Shown here: positions 35,381 to 44,765 of the stretch, piece after piece
How the letters are laid out: each line of letters opens with the position of its first letter
Position numbering within the stretch: the stretch's first letter is position 1
Origin: Tolypothrix tenuis PCC 7101
Lineage (GTDB): Bacteria; Cyanobacteriota; Cyanobacteriia; Cyanobacteriales; Nostocaceae
NCBI RefSeq assembly: GCF_002368295.1
Contig: NZ_AP018248.1
Coordinates: 7,837,326 to 7,901,325, forward strand
DNA length: 64,000 bases
Reading direction: 5' to 3'
Notes under the pieces: model-generated
The model's database searches: none
Told to the model about the DNA's origin: nothing
What the model saw: only the letters and a program-made list of their open reading frames with translations
Made by a program: the position numbers and the translations under genes

Positions 35381-36820
35381 ATGAATTTTATTTTATTCCG
35401 CGTGCATTCTACCTGGGTCACATTATTAGTTGCAGTTCTCATGACGACTTTAGCCAAAAGTGCCAATGCAGAAACTACAGCACAAACTCTACAATCTCCA
35501 AGTCCTACAGTTAATAATTCTAGGTCAATTATAGATAATCTTAGCCCTAATCCTAACCCTTTACTGTTTCCTACCAAACCTGAAGAAGTGAGGATTCAGG
35601 GAACTGTACCTCTGAGTTTGGCTCAAGCTTTAGAATTAGCTAGACGCAACAATCCGACTTTACAAGCATCGCAATTTCAGGTAGAACGTAGCCGCAGCGC
35701 ATTACGAGAAGCTCAGGCGGCTTTACTTCCTAATGCTAATGTGAGTGGGAATTTGGCTAATAGTGGTAGTAATTTATTTACTGGTGGTTCAACTCAATCC
35801 AGCACAGCTTTTAACGGTCAAGCACAAGTAAATTATAATCTCTATACTTCTGGTAACCGACAAGCTAATATTCGTTCCTCTGAAGAACAAGTACGTATAG
35901 ATGAATTGAATTTAGAAAATCAATCTTTAGTAGTTGGTTTAAATGTTGCTACCCAGTACTACAATTTACAAGGTGCAGACGAACAAGTCAGAATTAATCG
36001 CTCTGCGGTAGAGAATGCCCAAGCTAGTTTACGAGATACGCAAGCACGATTGCAAGCTGGAGTGGGTACGCAGTTTGATGTTCTGCAAGCTCAGGTAAAT
36101 TTAGCTAATGCTCAACAACAACTGACTAATTCTATTGCAAATCAGCAAATTGCCCGTCGTCAGTTTGGTACTCTCTTAAATTTGCCGCAATCAGTTGATA
36201 TTACTGCGGCCGATCCTGTGCAATTAGCTGGTTTATGGCAACAAACACTAGAACAAACTATTGTACAAGCTTTTCAAAACCGCCCGGAATTGCCGCAATT
36301 TTTAGCGCAACGCAATCAAGCCGAACAACAGCGAAGACAAGCACTTTCGCAATTAGGGCCGCAACTGGGTGTAACTGGTACTTATAATTTTCGAGATATT
36401 TATAACGATGCGATTAGCGTTGTTGATGGCTATTCGGTGGGGTTACAAAGCAGTTTAACCTTATTTGATGGTGGTGCAGCTAGAGCTAGAGCAGCTCAGT
36501 CACGGGCTAATATTGCGATCGCAGAGACTCAATTTGCTAATCAGCGTGATCAAATTCGCTTTGATGTCGAACAATTTTATTTTCAGTTGCAGTCTAATTT
36601 AGAGAATGTGCAAACTTCCACTTTGGCTTTAAGCCAAGCTAGGGAAGCTTTGCAGATAGCTAGGTTGCGGTTTCAAGCAGGAGTAGGTACGCAAACAGAG
36701 GTAATTGCGGCTGAAAATGACTTAACAAGGGCGGAAGGTAATCGCGTTACAGCTATTTTGGATTACAATCGCGCTCTAGCTAGTTTACAGCGTTCTGTCA
36801 CTTCTAGAGCCACACGTTAG
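35381..36820 (+). CDS. TolC-family outer-membrane channel protein
   Basis: 479 residues with a signal peptide (WVTLLVAVLMTTLAKSANA, cleavage before ETTAQ). Two outer-membrane-efflux repeats follow: LSLAQALELARRNNPTLQASQFQVERSRSALREAQAALLP starts the first, and ELPQFLAQRNQAEQQRRQALSQLGPQLGVTGTY the second. Long alpha-barrel helices carry AQARLQAGVGTQFDVLQAQ and ARLRFQAGVGTQTEVIAAEND, the classical TolC hairpin repeats. It is the exit duct for the export cluster in which it is the fourth gene. A promoter may lie in the 270-bp AT-rich spacer upstream. Confidence 0.9.
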   Translation: MNFILFRVHSTWVTLLVAVLMTTLAKSANAETTAQTLQSPSPTVNNSRSIIDNLSPNPNPLLFPTKPEEVRIQGTVPLSLAQALELARRNNPTLQASQFQVERSRSALREAQAALLPNANVSGNLANSGSNLFTGGSTQSSTAFNGQAQVNYNLYTSGNRQANIRSSEEQVRIDELNLENQSLVVGLNVATQYYNLQGADEQVRINRSAVENAQASLRDTQARLQAGVGTQFDVLQAQVNLANAQQQLTNSIANQQIARRQFGTLLNLPQSVDITAADPVQLAGLWQQTLEQTIVQAFQNRPELPQFLAQRNQAEQQRRQALSQLGPQLGVTGTYNFRDIYNDAISVVDGYSVGLQSSLTLFDGGAARARAAQSRANIAIAETQFANQRDQIRFDVEQFYFQLQSNLENVQTSTLALSQAREALQIARLRFQAGVGTQTEVIAAENDLTRAEGNRVTAILDYNRALASLQRSVTSRATR

Positions 36821-37550
36821 TGCAGAAATCACGAGTCAAAAAGGTGATAAATCGAGCTTTTTGAGAGATTTACTGAATTGCTGCCAAGGCATATAATTTA
36901 GGGTCACGGCATGAAAATACTTTCGCTCTCTACAGAAATTGTCTGAATGTTGTGACCCTACTAATGTATTTTGAATGTTTTTTTAGGATGGGCTGTGGTG
37001 ATTTTATTTTCTGGGAAATATTGCAGCAAAATTTGGATAAAAAAGCAATATTTCAATTAGGGATAAAAGCATATAGGAATCAGCACGGATGCGTTACGCT
37101 ATCGCTAACGCATCCTACATGAACTTCAAAAATCGGCGTTGCATATTGGCGGGATGAATTCAGACTTCGGGAAAAAGCTAAAAGTCGATTCTTTGTTCCT
37201 TTGCACCTTTGCGTGAGACAAAAATCATCCAATCAATCAGCAACGCCCAAAAATCAAATATGAGTCTTATAGAGTCTAGGCTAATAAAACTTAGGGCGGA
37301 ATTTTGATATTACTTCAGAATTCACACTTCATACTTCAGCCTGATTTTGAGTCACCCAGTCAGGTGAAGCCACGCAAAGAAGTGAATAGCTAATATGAAG
37401 GTATCTTAATATGCAATAACTGAGCAAATGAATCTTGAGGTCGTTGATTAATATATAACCTTGATTATGAACTTTATTTCCTTCTAAATTGCAGTAATAG
37501 CCCATTAACTAACAGCTATTCCAGCAAAACAATCTTTATCGCCTGGTATC
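36821..37550. repeat. Gene-free stretch with palindromic repeats
   Basis: 730 bp. AGGGTCACGGCAT (36899) and ATGTTGTGACCCT (ending 36960) can pair with two G-U pairs. A copy of the GATGCGTTA...TAACGCATC palindrome lies at 37088-37114. The remainder is AT-rich leader for the second adaptor gene. The spacer may contain a separate promoter, splitting the export cluster into two units. Confidence 0.6.
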
Positions 37551-39020
37551 ATGAATACGCACATAGAAATCCCCATAGTTGGCAAAAAAATTAAGTATCC
37601 CATGCGCTGGCTGATAGGGTTAATAACAGCTGGTGCTTTGGTTGTGGGCACTACTACTACCTATAATTTGGTGAATCGGGGAAATACTAAACAAGATATA
37701 TCTCAACTAACTGTTCCTGTAGAAACCCAAAGTGTGACGCTGCGGATTACGGCGAGTGGGAAGGTAGTACCAGTTCAAAGTGTAAATATCAGTCCCAAAA
37801 ATCCTGGGGTGTTGGGTGAATTATATGTGGAACAAGGCGATCGCGTGCAAAAAGGGCAAGTAATCGCCCGCATGGATGTTGGCGAAATTCAAGCGCAAAT
37901 CCTGCAATATCAAGCTAATATCGCCCAAGCACAAGCCCAACTCGATGAAGCACGGGCGGGTAGTCGTCCCCAAGAAATCGCCCAAGCAAAAGCACGTTTA
38001 GCGCAAGCCCAAGCACAACTAGCCGCAGCGCGTGCGGGTAATCGCGCTCAAGAAATTGGACAGGCGCAAGCGCAAGTCGAATCTGCAAAAGCTCAGGTTA
38101 ATTTAACGCAAGCGCGGGTAGTACGCTATCAGGAATTAACTAGACAAGGCGCAACTTCTCAAGATCAGCTCGATCAGTATATTAGTGAAAATAGCCGCGC
38201 CAAAGCTGCTTTAGAAGAAGCGCAAAAACGCCTATCTCTGTTGCAAAGTGGAACTCGTAGCGAAGAAATTGACGCGAAAGAAGCAGCCGTTACTGAAGCC
38301 AACGCCGCTTTAGTACTGTTACAAAATGGTAGCCGTCCTGAAGAAATTGCTCAACGCCAAGCCGCAGTCAAAGCAGCTCAAGCGCAATTAAAAGCCGCCC
38401 AAGTCAGGCTTGCAGATACAGAAATTCGCGCACCTTTTAACGGTATAGTTACGCAGAAATACGCTAACGTGGGTTCATTTGTCACACCTACAACTTCCGC
38501 ATCTAGTAGTGCATCAGCTACATCTAGCTCCATTGTCGCCGTGGCGCGTGGTTTAGAAGTGTTAGCGCAAGTCCCTGAAACCGACATTGGCAGAATTAAG
38601 CCAGGACAACAGGTAGAAATTGTTGCTGATGCTTATCCCGACCAAGTATTTAAAGGTCGTGTACGCCTGATTGCACCAGAAGCGGTAGTAGAACAAGGTG
38701 TAACTTCTTTTCAAGTGCGAGTTGCATTAGATACAGGGATAGATAAACTGCGTTCTGGCTTAAACGTAGATTTGACCTTTTTAGGCGATCGCGTCAACAA
38801 TGCATTAGTTATACCCACCGTCGCTATTGTCACCGAAAAAGGACAAACTGGCGTACTCGTCCCCGACGAAAACAATAAACCCCAATTTCGCCAAGTTACC
38901 GTCGGCGCACAAATCCAAGACCAAACCCAGGTTTTAGAAGGCGTGAAAACAGGCGATCGCATTTTCGTAAACCCACCGAAGGATTACAAAATCGAAAAAG
39001 CCAAGGAGCAGGGTAAGTAA
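37551..39020 (+). CDS. Second HlyD/MacA-type periplasmic adaptor
   Basis: 489 residues, a paralogue of the adaptor at 31163. TM anchor: RWLIGLITAGALVVGTTTTYNLV. The barrel-sandwich strand is PGVLGELYVEQGDRVQKGQVIARMD; the helical hairpin again has four (A/S/N)G-(S/N/T)-R motifs (AGSRPQEI, AGNRAQEI, SGTRSEEI, NGSRPEEI); then IRAPFNGIVTQKYANVGSFVTP. It lacks the Gly-rich tail of its paralogue. It is followed after a 157-bp repeat-filled gap by the second permease. Confidence 0.88.
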   Translation: MNTHIEIPIVGKKIKYPMRWLIGLITAGALVVGTTTTYNLVNRGNTKQDISQLTVPVETQSVTLRITASGKVVPVQSVNISPKNPGVLGELYVEQGDRVQKGQVIARMDVGEIQAQILQYQANIAQAQAQLDEARAGSRPQEIAQAKARLAQAQAQLAAARAGNRAQEIGQAQAQVESAKAQVNLTQARVVRYQELTRQGATSQDQLDQYISENSRAKAALEEAQKRLSLLQSGTRSEEIDAKEAAVTEANAALVLLQNGSRPEEIAQRQAAVKAAQAQLKAAQVRLADTEIRAPFNGIVTQKYANVGSFVTPTTSASSSASATSSSIVAVARGLEVLAQVPETDIGRIKPGQQVEIVADAYPDQVFKGRVRLIAPEAVVEQGVTSFQVRVALDTGIDKLRSGLNVDLTFLGDRVNNALVIPTVAIVTEKGQTGVLVPDENNKPQFRQVTVGAQIQDQTQVLEGVKTGDRIFVNPPKDYKIEKAKEQGK

Positions 39021-39177
39021 GGCATTGGGGACAAATCAATTCAAAATTCAAAATTCAAAATTCAAAATTAAAGAACTCTTGGGGAGTGGGGATAAATTAC
39101 TCTTGACCTTTGACTTTTGACCCTTGACTCTTGACAATCACCCATTACCAATTACCCATTACCAATTACCAATTACC
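39021..39177. repeat. STRR tract abutting the second permease start codon
   Basis: AATTCAA units (39038-39066), TTGACCT/TTGACTC units (39102-39135) and CCCATTA/CCAATTA units run directly into ATG 39178 with no spacer and no ribosome site. Confidence 0.8.
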
Positions 39178-40395
39178 ATGAACCTGTTAGAAAGTATCCA
39201 AATGGCGGGGAAAACCCTGCTGGCGAATAAGTTACGCAGCGCGCTTACCATGCTGGGGATTGTCATTGGTAACGCTTCGGTGATTGCAATGATTGGGATT
39301 GGCGAAGGTGGACAGAAGTATGTTTCGCAACAGCTGGAGTCTTTGGGGCCTAATATCTTATTTGTAATTCCCGGTAACCAAGAAACGCAGCGCATCTCTA
39401 GGGATGTACCGAAAACTCTGGTTTTGGAAGATGCGAAAGCGATCGCCACTCAAGTACCCACAGTTGCAAATGTGACGGCGGAATTAAATAGCCGTCAAGT
39501 TGTTACCTACCGTAATCGCAACACCGATGTTAATATCATTGGCACTACTCCCACGTTCTTGACAGTTAGGGATTTTGAAACCGCTAAAGGGCGATTTTTT
39601 ACTGACATCGATATGAAGCGCAGCAACCAAGTTGCTGTATTGGGTGCAGATTTAGCCCAAAGACTGTTTGGTAGTGCTAATCCTGTAGGACAGCAATTAA
39701 GAATTAAAAATACTAGCTTTCAAGTCATTGGTGTACTCACAGCCAAAGGTTCTAATTTAGGCGTGAATTACGACGATGCAGCTTTAGTACCTATTATCAC
39801 CACAGCTAATCGCTTAATTGGGCGAACTTCTCCCTACGGTTTGGAGTTAAGCTATATTGTCGCCTCTGCCAAAAATGCCGATAGCGTTGATGCAGCAGAG
39901 TTTCAAATTACCAATTTACTGCGCCAACGCCACAAAATTACTGGTGAAGATGACTTTACCATCCGTTCTCAAAAAGATGCTTTGCAAACAGTCGGACAAA
40001 TTACAGGCGCACTAACAATTATGCTAGCTGCGATCGCAGGCATATCTTTGTTTGTCGGTGGTATCGGGATCATGAACATCATGCTAGTATCCGTCACCGA
40101 ACGCACCCAAGAAATTGGATTGAGAAAAGCGATTGGCGCAACAGAGCAAGATATTTTGCTACAGTTCATGATTGAGGCGGTAATTGTTTCTGCAATTGGT
40201 GGCTTGGTAGGTACTGGCGTAGGTGTGAGTGGAATTTTGTTAGTCGCAGCCTTAACGCCATTACAAGCTGGCATTTCTCCCGTAGCAATTACAATGGCTG
40301 TTGGTATCTCTGGCGGAATCGGCTTATTCTTTGGTGTTGTTCCTGCACGTCGCGCCGCTAAACTTGACCCAATTGTCGCTTTGAGAAGTGCGTAG
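39178..40395 (+). CDS. Second MacB-like ABC permease (FtsX family)
   Basis: 405 residues from ATG 39178; the 18-codon upstream extension translates heptamer repeat and is rejected. It starts MNLLESIQMAGKTLLANKLR, with TM1 ALTMLGIVIGNASVIAMIG. The MacB-core periplasmic domain follows, then three C-terminal TMs, with the coupling motif RTQEIGLRKAIGATEQDILLQF and the ending VVPARRAAKLDPIVALRSA. It has no ATPase domain and no ATPase gene beside it; the only one in the cluster is at 34439. It pairs with the adaptor at 37551. Confidence 0.9.
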   Translation: MNLLESIQMAGKTLLANKLRSALTMLGIVIGNASVIAMIGIGEGGQKYVSQQLESLGPNILFVIPGNQETQRISRDVPKTLVLEDAKAIATQVPTVANVTAELNSRQVVTYRNRNTDVNIIGTTPTFLTVRDFETAKGRFFTDIDMKRSNQVAVLGADLAQRLFGSANPVGQQLRIKNTSFQVIGVLTAKGSNLGVNYDDAALVPIITTANRLIGRTSPYGLELSYIVASAKNADSVDAAEFQITNLLRQRHKITGEDDFTIRSQKDALQTVGQITGALTIMLAAIAGISLFVGGIGIMNIMLVSVTERTQEIGLRKAIGATEQDILLQFMIEAVIVSAIGGLVGTGVGVSGILLVAALTPLQAGISPVAITMAVGISGGIGLFFGVVPARRAAKLDPIVALRSA

Positions 40396-40500
40396 TGCCG
40401 CTACAGTCCGAATTCAAAATTCAAATTAAAGCACAACTAATTTACTCATATCAATTTGAAAAAAATGCGACAGATTGTAGGGGCAAGGCATTGCCCATAC

Positions 40501-40685
40501 GTGTCAACTTAAGCTAAAAGCTATATACGGCGAGTGTTGTACAAATACCTCGCACCCTCATCCCCTAACCCCTTCTCCCGCAGGAGAAGGGGAACTAAAT
40601 CTCTTGCTCCCTTCTCCCTGAGGGAGAGGGGCTGGGGGTGAGGGCGAAACCTTGCAACCAAGCGGGTTTGGTGTTAAGTTGACAC
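40501..40685. mobile_element. Family C element (185 bp), left copy of an inverted pair
   Basis: Terminal inverted repeats GTGTCAACTTAA (40501-40512) and TTAAGTTGACAC (40674-40685). The core has CCTAACCCCTTCTCC / GGAGAAGGGG and CCCTTCTCCCTGAGGGAGAGGGG hairpins. It sits in the loop of a family D element (GGGGCAAGGCATTGCC before, GGCATTGCCTTGCCC after). An inverted copy of the same length lies at 43494-43678. There is no coding capacity. Confidence 0.8.
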
Positions 40686-40748
40686 CAATAGGCATTGCCT
40701 TGCCCTCTAGAATATATTGATGTGTCGCAAACATGATTTGAATTTTTA

Positions 40749-41630
40749 TTAGATAAACTGCTGTGTGAATTTTAAAAAATTTTCTACAAGAGGTGTGAGA
40801 CTATTTTCTTGCCAGATGACAGCAGTTTCTATAACGGGTGCTGCTTCTAGTAGAGGACGATAAGTCACACCAGAACGTTGCAAATTTTGTAGAACAGATG
40901 GTGTAATCGCCACACCCATTCCCGCCGATACTAAACCAATAATGGTTTGCATTTGAACTGCTTCCTGAGTAATTTGAGGTTTGATATTTCTCTGCCGAAA
41001 AAGACTCATAATCAAATCGTAAAGTCCGGGTGCTAGATAACGAGGAAACATAATCAAAGGCTCATCCTCTAATTCCTGCACCTGAATATGTTCTGTTTGA
41101 GCTAAGGAATGATTTGACGGTAACGCGACAACTAAAGTTTGCTGGTGAATAGATTGATAGGATAGCGTGTCATCTTCTAAAGGTGGATGGGCAAAACCTA
41201 CATGAATTAGGGAATCTCGAAGTGCTTGTTCTTGTTGACTTGTAGTTAACTCTCGTAAGACTAGTTCTACTTGGGGAAATTGCTCGCGAAATTGGCGCAA
41301 AATTGAGGGTAATAATTCGTAGATTACCAAACTCGTAAATCCTATTCGTAGTTGACCAGTTTGACCTCTACCAATCCTTTGAGTGAGTACGATCGCAGTT
41401 TCTAGTTGTAGTAATAATCCATAAGCTTCTTGTAAAAAAACCTTACCCGCTTCTGTTAGCTGTACCTGTCGCTTGGTTTTGCGTTGGAAAAGTTCTACTC
41501 CTAGTTCTGCTTCTAGCTGCTGAATTTGTTGGCTGAGAGGCGGTTGCGCTATATGCAGCCTTTCTGCGGCTTTACTGAAATGTAGTTCTTCAGCTACAGC
41601 AATAAAGTAACGCAGGTGTCGTAGTTCCAT
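40749..41630 (-). CDS. LysR-type transcriptional regulator
   Basis: 293 residues. N-terminal winged helix: MELRHLRYFIAVAEELHFSKAAERLHIAQPPLSQQIQQLE, with the recognition helix in the expected place. A linker helix and a periplasmic-binding-like co-inducer domain follow (GQLRIGFTSLVIYELLPSILRQF...VGFAHPP...GMGVAITPSVL). It resembles the BenM/CatM/CbnR group. It is divergent from ilvD with ~100 bp between the starts, the usual LysR arrangement, so ilvD is a likely target (inference). Confidence 0.88.
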   Translation of the reverse strand: MELRHLRYFIAVAEELHFSKAAERLHIAQPPLSQQIQQLEAELGVELFQRKTKRQVQLTEAGKVFLQEAYGLLLQLETAIVLTQRIGRGQTGQLRIGFTSLVIYELLPSILRQFREQFPQVELVLRELTTSQQEQALRDSLIHVGFAHPPLEDDTLSYQSIHQQTLVVALPSNHSLAQTEHIQVQELEDEPLIMFPRYLAPGLYDLIMSLFRQRNIKPQITQEAVQMQTIIGLVSAGMGVAITPSVLQNLQRSGVTYRPLLEAAPVIETAVIWQENSLTPLVENFLKFTQQFI

Positions 41631-41734
41631 TTTTTAATATTTAAAAGATATCAATTTGAAATAAATATATATTGGACATCTCAAAAAAGTCTACATATCA
41701 TACTCGTACAACGATGTTGAATGAGGCTAGAGCA

Positions 41735-43438
41735 ATGTCTGAGAAAACAATCTCCGAAAATTTCCGTAGTAAAGCAGTCACGCAAGGGGTACAACGAGCG
41801 CCAAATCGAGCGATGCTGCGTGCAGTCGGTTTCCAAGATGGGGATTTTAATAAAGCAATTGTGGGTGTGGCTAATTCCTACAGCACCATTACTCCCTGCA
41901 ACATGGGAATTAATCGGCTGGCACAAAGAGCCGAAGAGGGAATTAAACTAGCTGGGGCAATGCCGCAAATGTTCGGCACAATTACCATTAGTGATGCCAT
42001 ATCTATGGGAACCGAAGGGATGAAATATTCCCTAGTATCACGAGAAGTAATTGCTGACTCCATTGAAACCGTCTGTAATGGTCAAAGTATGGATGGTGTG
42101 ATTGCCATCGGCGGTTGTGATAAGAATATGCCAGGGGCAATGATTGCGATCGCTCGGATGAATATCCCTGCTATTTTTGTTTATGGTGGCACTATCAAAC
42201 CCGGACAGCACAAGGGTAAAGATTTGACTATTGTCAGTTCTTTTGAGGCTGTCGGTGAATACAGCGCCAATAAAATTGACGAAGATGAACTATTAGCCAT
42301 TGAACGCCAAGCTTGTCCGGGTTCTGGTTCCTGTGGTGGGATGTATACAGCCAATACCATGTCTTCTGCTTTTGAAGCGATGGGAATGAGTTTGCCTTAT
42401 TCTTCTACAATGGCAGCCGAAGACGATGAAATAGCCGACAGTACGGAAAAATCAGCCAAAGTATTAGTAGAAGCCATTCGCCAGCAAATTTTACCGAGAC
42501 AAATTATCACCCGCAAATCCATAGAAAACGCTATTTCTGTAATTATGGCTGTGGGTGGTTCCACAAATTCTGTATTACATTTTCTCGCGATCGCTCATGC
42601 AGCTGGTATAGAACTCAGTCTAGATGACTTTGAAACTATCCGTGGTCGTGTACCTGTGTTGTGCGATTTGAAACCTAGCGGTAGATATGTGGCTACAGAC
42701 TTACACAAAGTAGGCGGTATCCCCCAAGTTATGAAGATATTACTTGTGCATGGTTTACTCCACGGCGACTGTATCACCATCACAGGTAAAACTATCGCTG
42801 AAGTTTTAGCAGATATCCCCGATGAACCACCCAGCAATCAAGATGTGATTCGTCCGTGGAATAACCCGATGTATGCTCAAGGTCACTTAGCCATCTTAAA
42901 AGGGAATCTCGCTACCGAGGGAGCAGTAGCCAAAATTACGGGAGTGAAAAATCCCTGTATTACCGGGCCAGCGCGGGTATTTGACTCCGAGGAAGAATGC
43001 TTAGATGCTATCTTGGCAAATAAAATCCAAGCTGGCGATGTGATTATTGTTCGCTATGAAGGCCCCAAAGGCGGCCCTGGAATGCGGGAAATGCTAGCTC
43101 CCACCTCAGCAATTATTGGTGCAGGTTTAGGCGACGCAGTTGGGTTAATTACCGATGGACGCTTTTCCGGCGGTACTTACGGGATGGTAGTTGGTCATGT
43201 TGCTCCCGAAGCCGCCGTTGGTGGTGCGATCGCTTTAGTTGAAGAAGGCGATCGTATCACTATCGATGCTCATTCTCGCTTACTGCAAATCAATATTTCC
43301 GATGCAGAATTAGCCAATCGCCGCGCTAAATGGCAACCTCGTCCACCCCGTTATACAAAAGGCACCTTAGCCAAATATGCTAAGTTAGTTTCTTCCAGCA
43401 GTGTTGGTGCTGTCACAGACTTAGATTTATTTAAGTAG
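41735..43438 (+). CDS. ilvD: Dihydroxy-acid dehydratase
   Basis: 567 residues from ATG 41735, which has GAGG about 9 bp upstream; the frame is open 21 codons further up. The [2Fe-2S] cluster Cys are in TITPCNMGIN (Cys55), AIGGCDKNMPG and CPGSGSCGGMYTANTM. The C-terminal domain has DGRFSGGTYGMVVGHVAPEA. It dehydrates dihydroxy-isovalerate and dihydroxy-methylvalerate in valine/isoleucine synthesis. It is divergent from the LysR gene; both are bracketed by inverted copies of a family C element. Confidence 0.95.
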   Translation: MSEKTISENFRSKAVTQGVQRAPNRAMLRAVGFQDGDFNKAIVGVANSYSTITPCNMGINRLAQRAEEGIKLAGAMPQMFGTITISDAISMGTEGMKYSLVSREVIADSIETVCNGQSMDGVIAIGGCDKNMPGAMIAIARMNIPAIFVYGGTIKPGQHKGKDLTIVSSFEAVGEYSANKIDEDELLAIERQACPGSGSCGGMYTANTMSSAFEAMGMSLPYSSTMAAEDDEIADSTEKSAKVLVEAIRQQILPRQIITRKSIENAISVIMAVGGSTNSVLHFLAIAHAAGIELSLDDFETIRGRVPVLCDLKPSGRYVATDLHKVGGIPQVMKILLVHGLLHGDCITITGKTIAEVLADIPDEPPSNQDVIRPWNNPMYAQGHLAILKGNLATEGAVAKITGVKNPCITGPARVFDSEEECLDAILANKIQAGDVIIVRYEGPKGGPGMREMLAPTSAIIGAGLGDAVGLITDGRFSGGTYGMVVGHVAPEAAVGGAIALVEEGDRITIDAHSRLLQINISDAELANRRAKWQPRPPRYTKGTLAKYAKLVSSSSVGAVTDLDLFK

Positions 43439-43493
43439 GGCGTTTTGAAAATAGAATACAACATCATTGGTAGGGGCATGGCAATGCCCATTG

Positions 43494-43678
43494 GTGTCAA
43501 CTTAACGTGAAACCCGCTTGGTTGCAAGGTTTCGCCCTCACCCCCAGCCCCTCTCCCACCAGGAGAGGGGAGCAAGAGATTTAGTTCCCCTTCTCCTGCG
43601 GGAGAAGGGGTTAGGGGATGAGGGCGCGAGGTATTTGTACAACACGCACCGTATATAGCTTTTAGCTTAAGTTGACAC
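43494..43678. mobile_element. Family C element (185 bp), right, inverted copy
   Basis: Begins GTGTCAACTTAA (43494) and ends TTAAGTTGACAC (43678); it is the reverse complement of the copy at 40501-40685 with few differences. It also lies within a family D element (GGCATGGCAATGCCC before, GGGCAATGCCATGCCC after), so homology between the two loci extends to nearly 290 bp. Confidence 0.8.
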
Positions 43679-44131
43679 GTATGGGCAATGCCATGCCCTC
43701 TAGAACATATTAATGTGTCGCAAACATAATTTGATTTCTGAAAAAACTCACTAAGCCGTAACGCACCGCATTCTCAGCCTGGATGCGTTAGCGATAGCGT
43801 AACGCATCCTACGTGAACTTAATTCATAGATATTCTTTTCAATAGCATCCGCGTTCACTTTTCATTCACATTTATCTGTAATCCTAAAAAAAGGATGTGA
43901 GTAAAAATAATCGAACTGAGGGTTAAAACTCATGCTTAACTCTACAGTTCTTTCTGCAATTGAAAAATTATAGCATTCCTATTCGCTCCCTTAAAATCAT
44001 CACTGATAAAGCGAATCAGGAATAAAAGAGAGAGTTTTGCACAAATCAATCTTATTTCGCTAGTATTTTACCTATTTATATTTAAATAACACTAATTTTT
44101 TAAATTAATTATTTTCAGAGGAGAAGTTGTG
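43679..44131. repeat. Palindrome and leader region upstream of the stress-protein gene
   Basis: About 450 bp. The palindrome GATGCGTTA...TAACGCATC is at 43782-43808, preceded by the related CCGTAACGCACC. The remainder is AT-rich leader of the gene at 44132, which has a strong AGAGGAGAAG ribosome site. No riboswitch fold was recognised. Confidence 0.6.
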
Positions 44132-44662
44132 ATGAATGCCAATTCAGTAAAAAATGCTATAGGCATTATTTCCAATCGTCAGGCTGTAACACAAGTGCTT
44201 GATGAATTGATAGCGATTGACTTTCCTATGCAAAAAATTTCTGTGTTTGCTACGGAATCAAAACAAAAAAAGTTGCACAATACTCGTTCTGGTAATCAAA
44301 TTGTGACTCCTATTGAAGGAGCTAAAAAAGGTGCAATTACAGGAGGTACAGCAGGAGGAGTATTAGCATTTACCACTGGACTGGGTATTTTAATGATTCC
44401 CGGTTTTGGCCCCGCATTAGCGGTTGAATCTGTTTTGACTACACTACTGGCGGGTGGAGCAAGTGCAATATTTGGTAGTTTATGTGGTGCATTTCAAGGT
44501 TGGTTCGCTCCTGAAAAGCAAGTTAAACTTTGGCAACCTAGCGAAGATTTTTTGGTAAAGGTAGAGGGGACGGCAGACGAAATTCAGCAAGCAGAATATA
44601 TTCTTCGCTACTGGGGTGTGCGAGAGTGGAATATTTATGAACTGAGCAAAAGATTACTGTAA
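44132..44662 (+). CDS. Gly-zipper membrane protein resembling general stress protein 17M
   Basis: 176 residues; ATG 44132 with a strong ribosome site (GGAG, 8 bp spacing). The N-terminal ~50 residues look like the GSP17M/YflT fold (AIGIISNRQAVTQVLDELIAIDFPMQKISVF). A glycine-zipper hydrophobic hairpin (GAKKGAITGGTAGGVLAFTTGLGIL...LLAGGASAIFGSLCGAF) follows, then a soluble C-terminal strand-helix (FLVKVEGTADEIQQAEYILRYWGVREW). It likely sits in or on a membrane. It is 104 bp upstream of the P-type ATPase on the same strand and may be co-expressed with it. Confidence 0.7.
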   Translation: MNANSVKNAIGIISNRQAVTQVLDELIAIDFPMQKISVFATESKQKKLHNTRSGNQIVTPIEGAKKGAITGGTAGGVLAFTTGLGILMIPGFGPALAVESVLTTLLAGGASAIFGSLCGAFQGWFAPEKQVKLWQPSEDFLVKVEGTADEIQQAEYILRYWGVREWNIYELSKRLL

Positions 44663-44765
44663 CCACAGCAATTTTAACTAAAAAACGACAGATTTCAACA
44701 GAAATTAAAGCTGATGAACTTGAACGATAAATTACTGCAATAGATAGTTAAATCAGGATGTAGAA

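Noticed and set aside
39124..39177. 18-codon N-terminal extension of the second permease
   Set aside because: Derived from CCATTAC heptamers; MNLLESIQMAGKTLLANKLR at 39178 is the normal MacB start.
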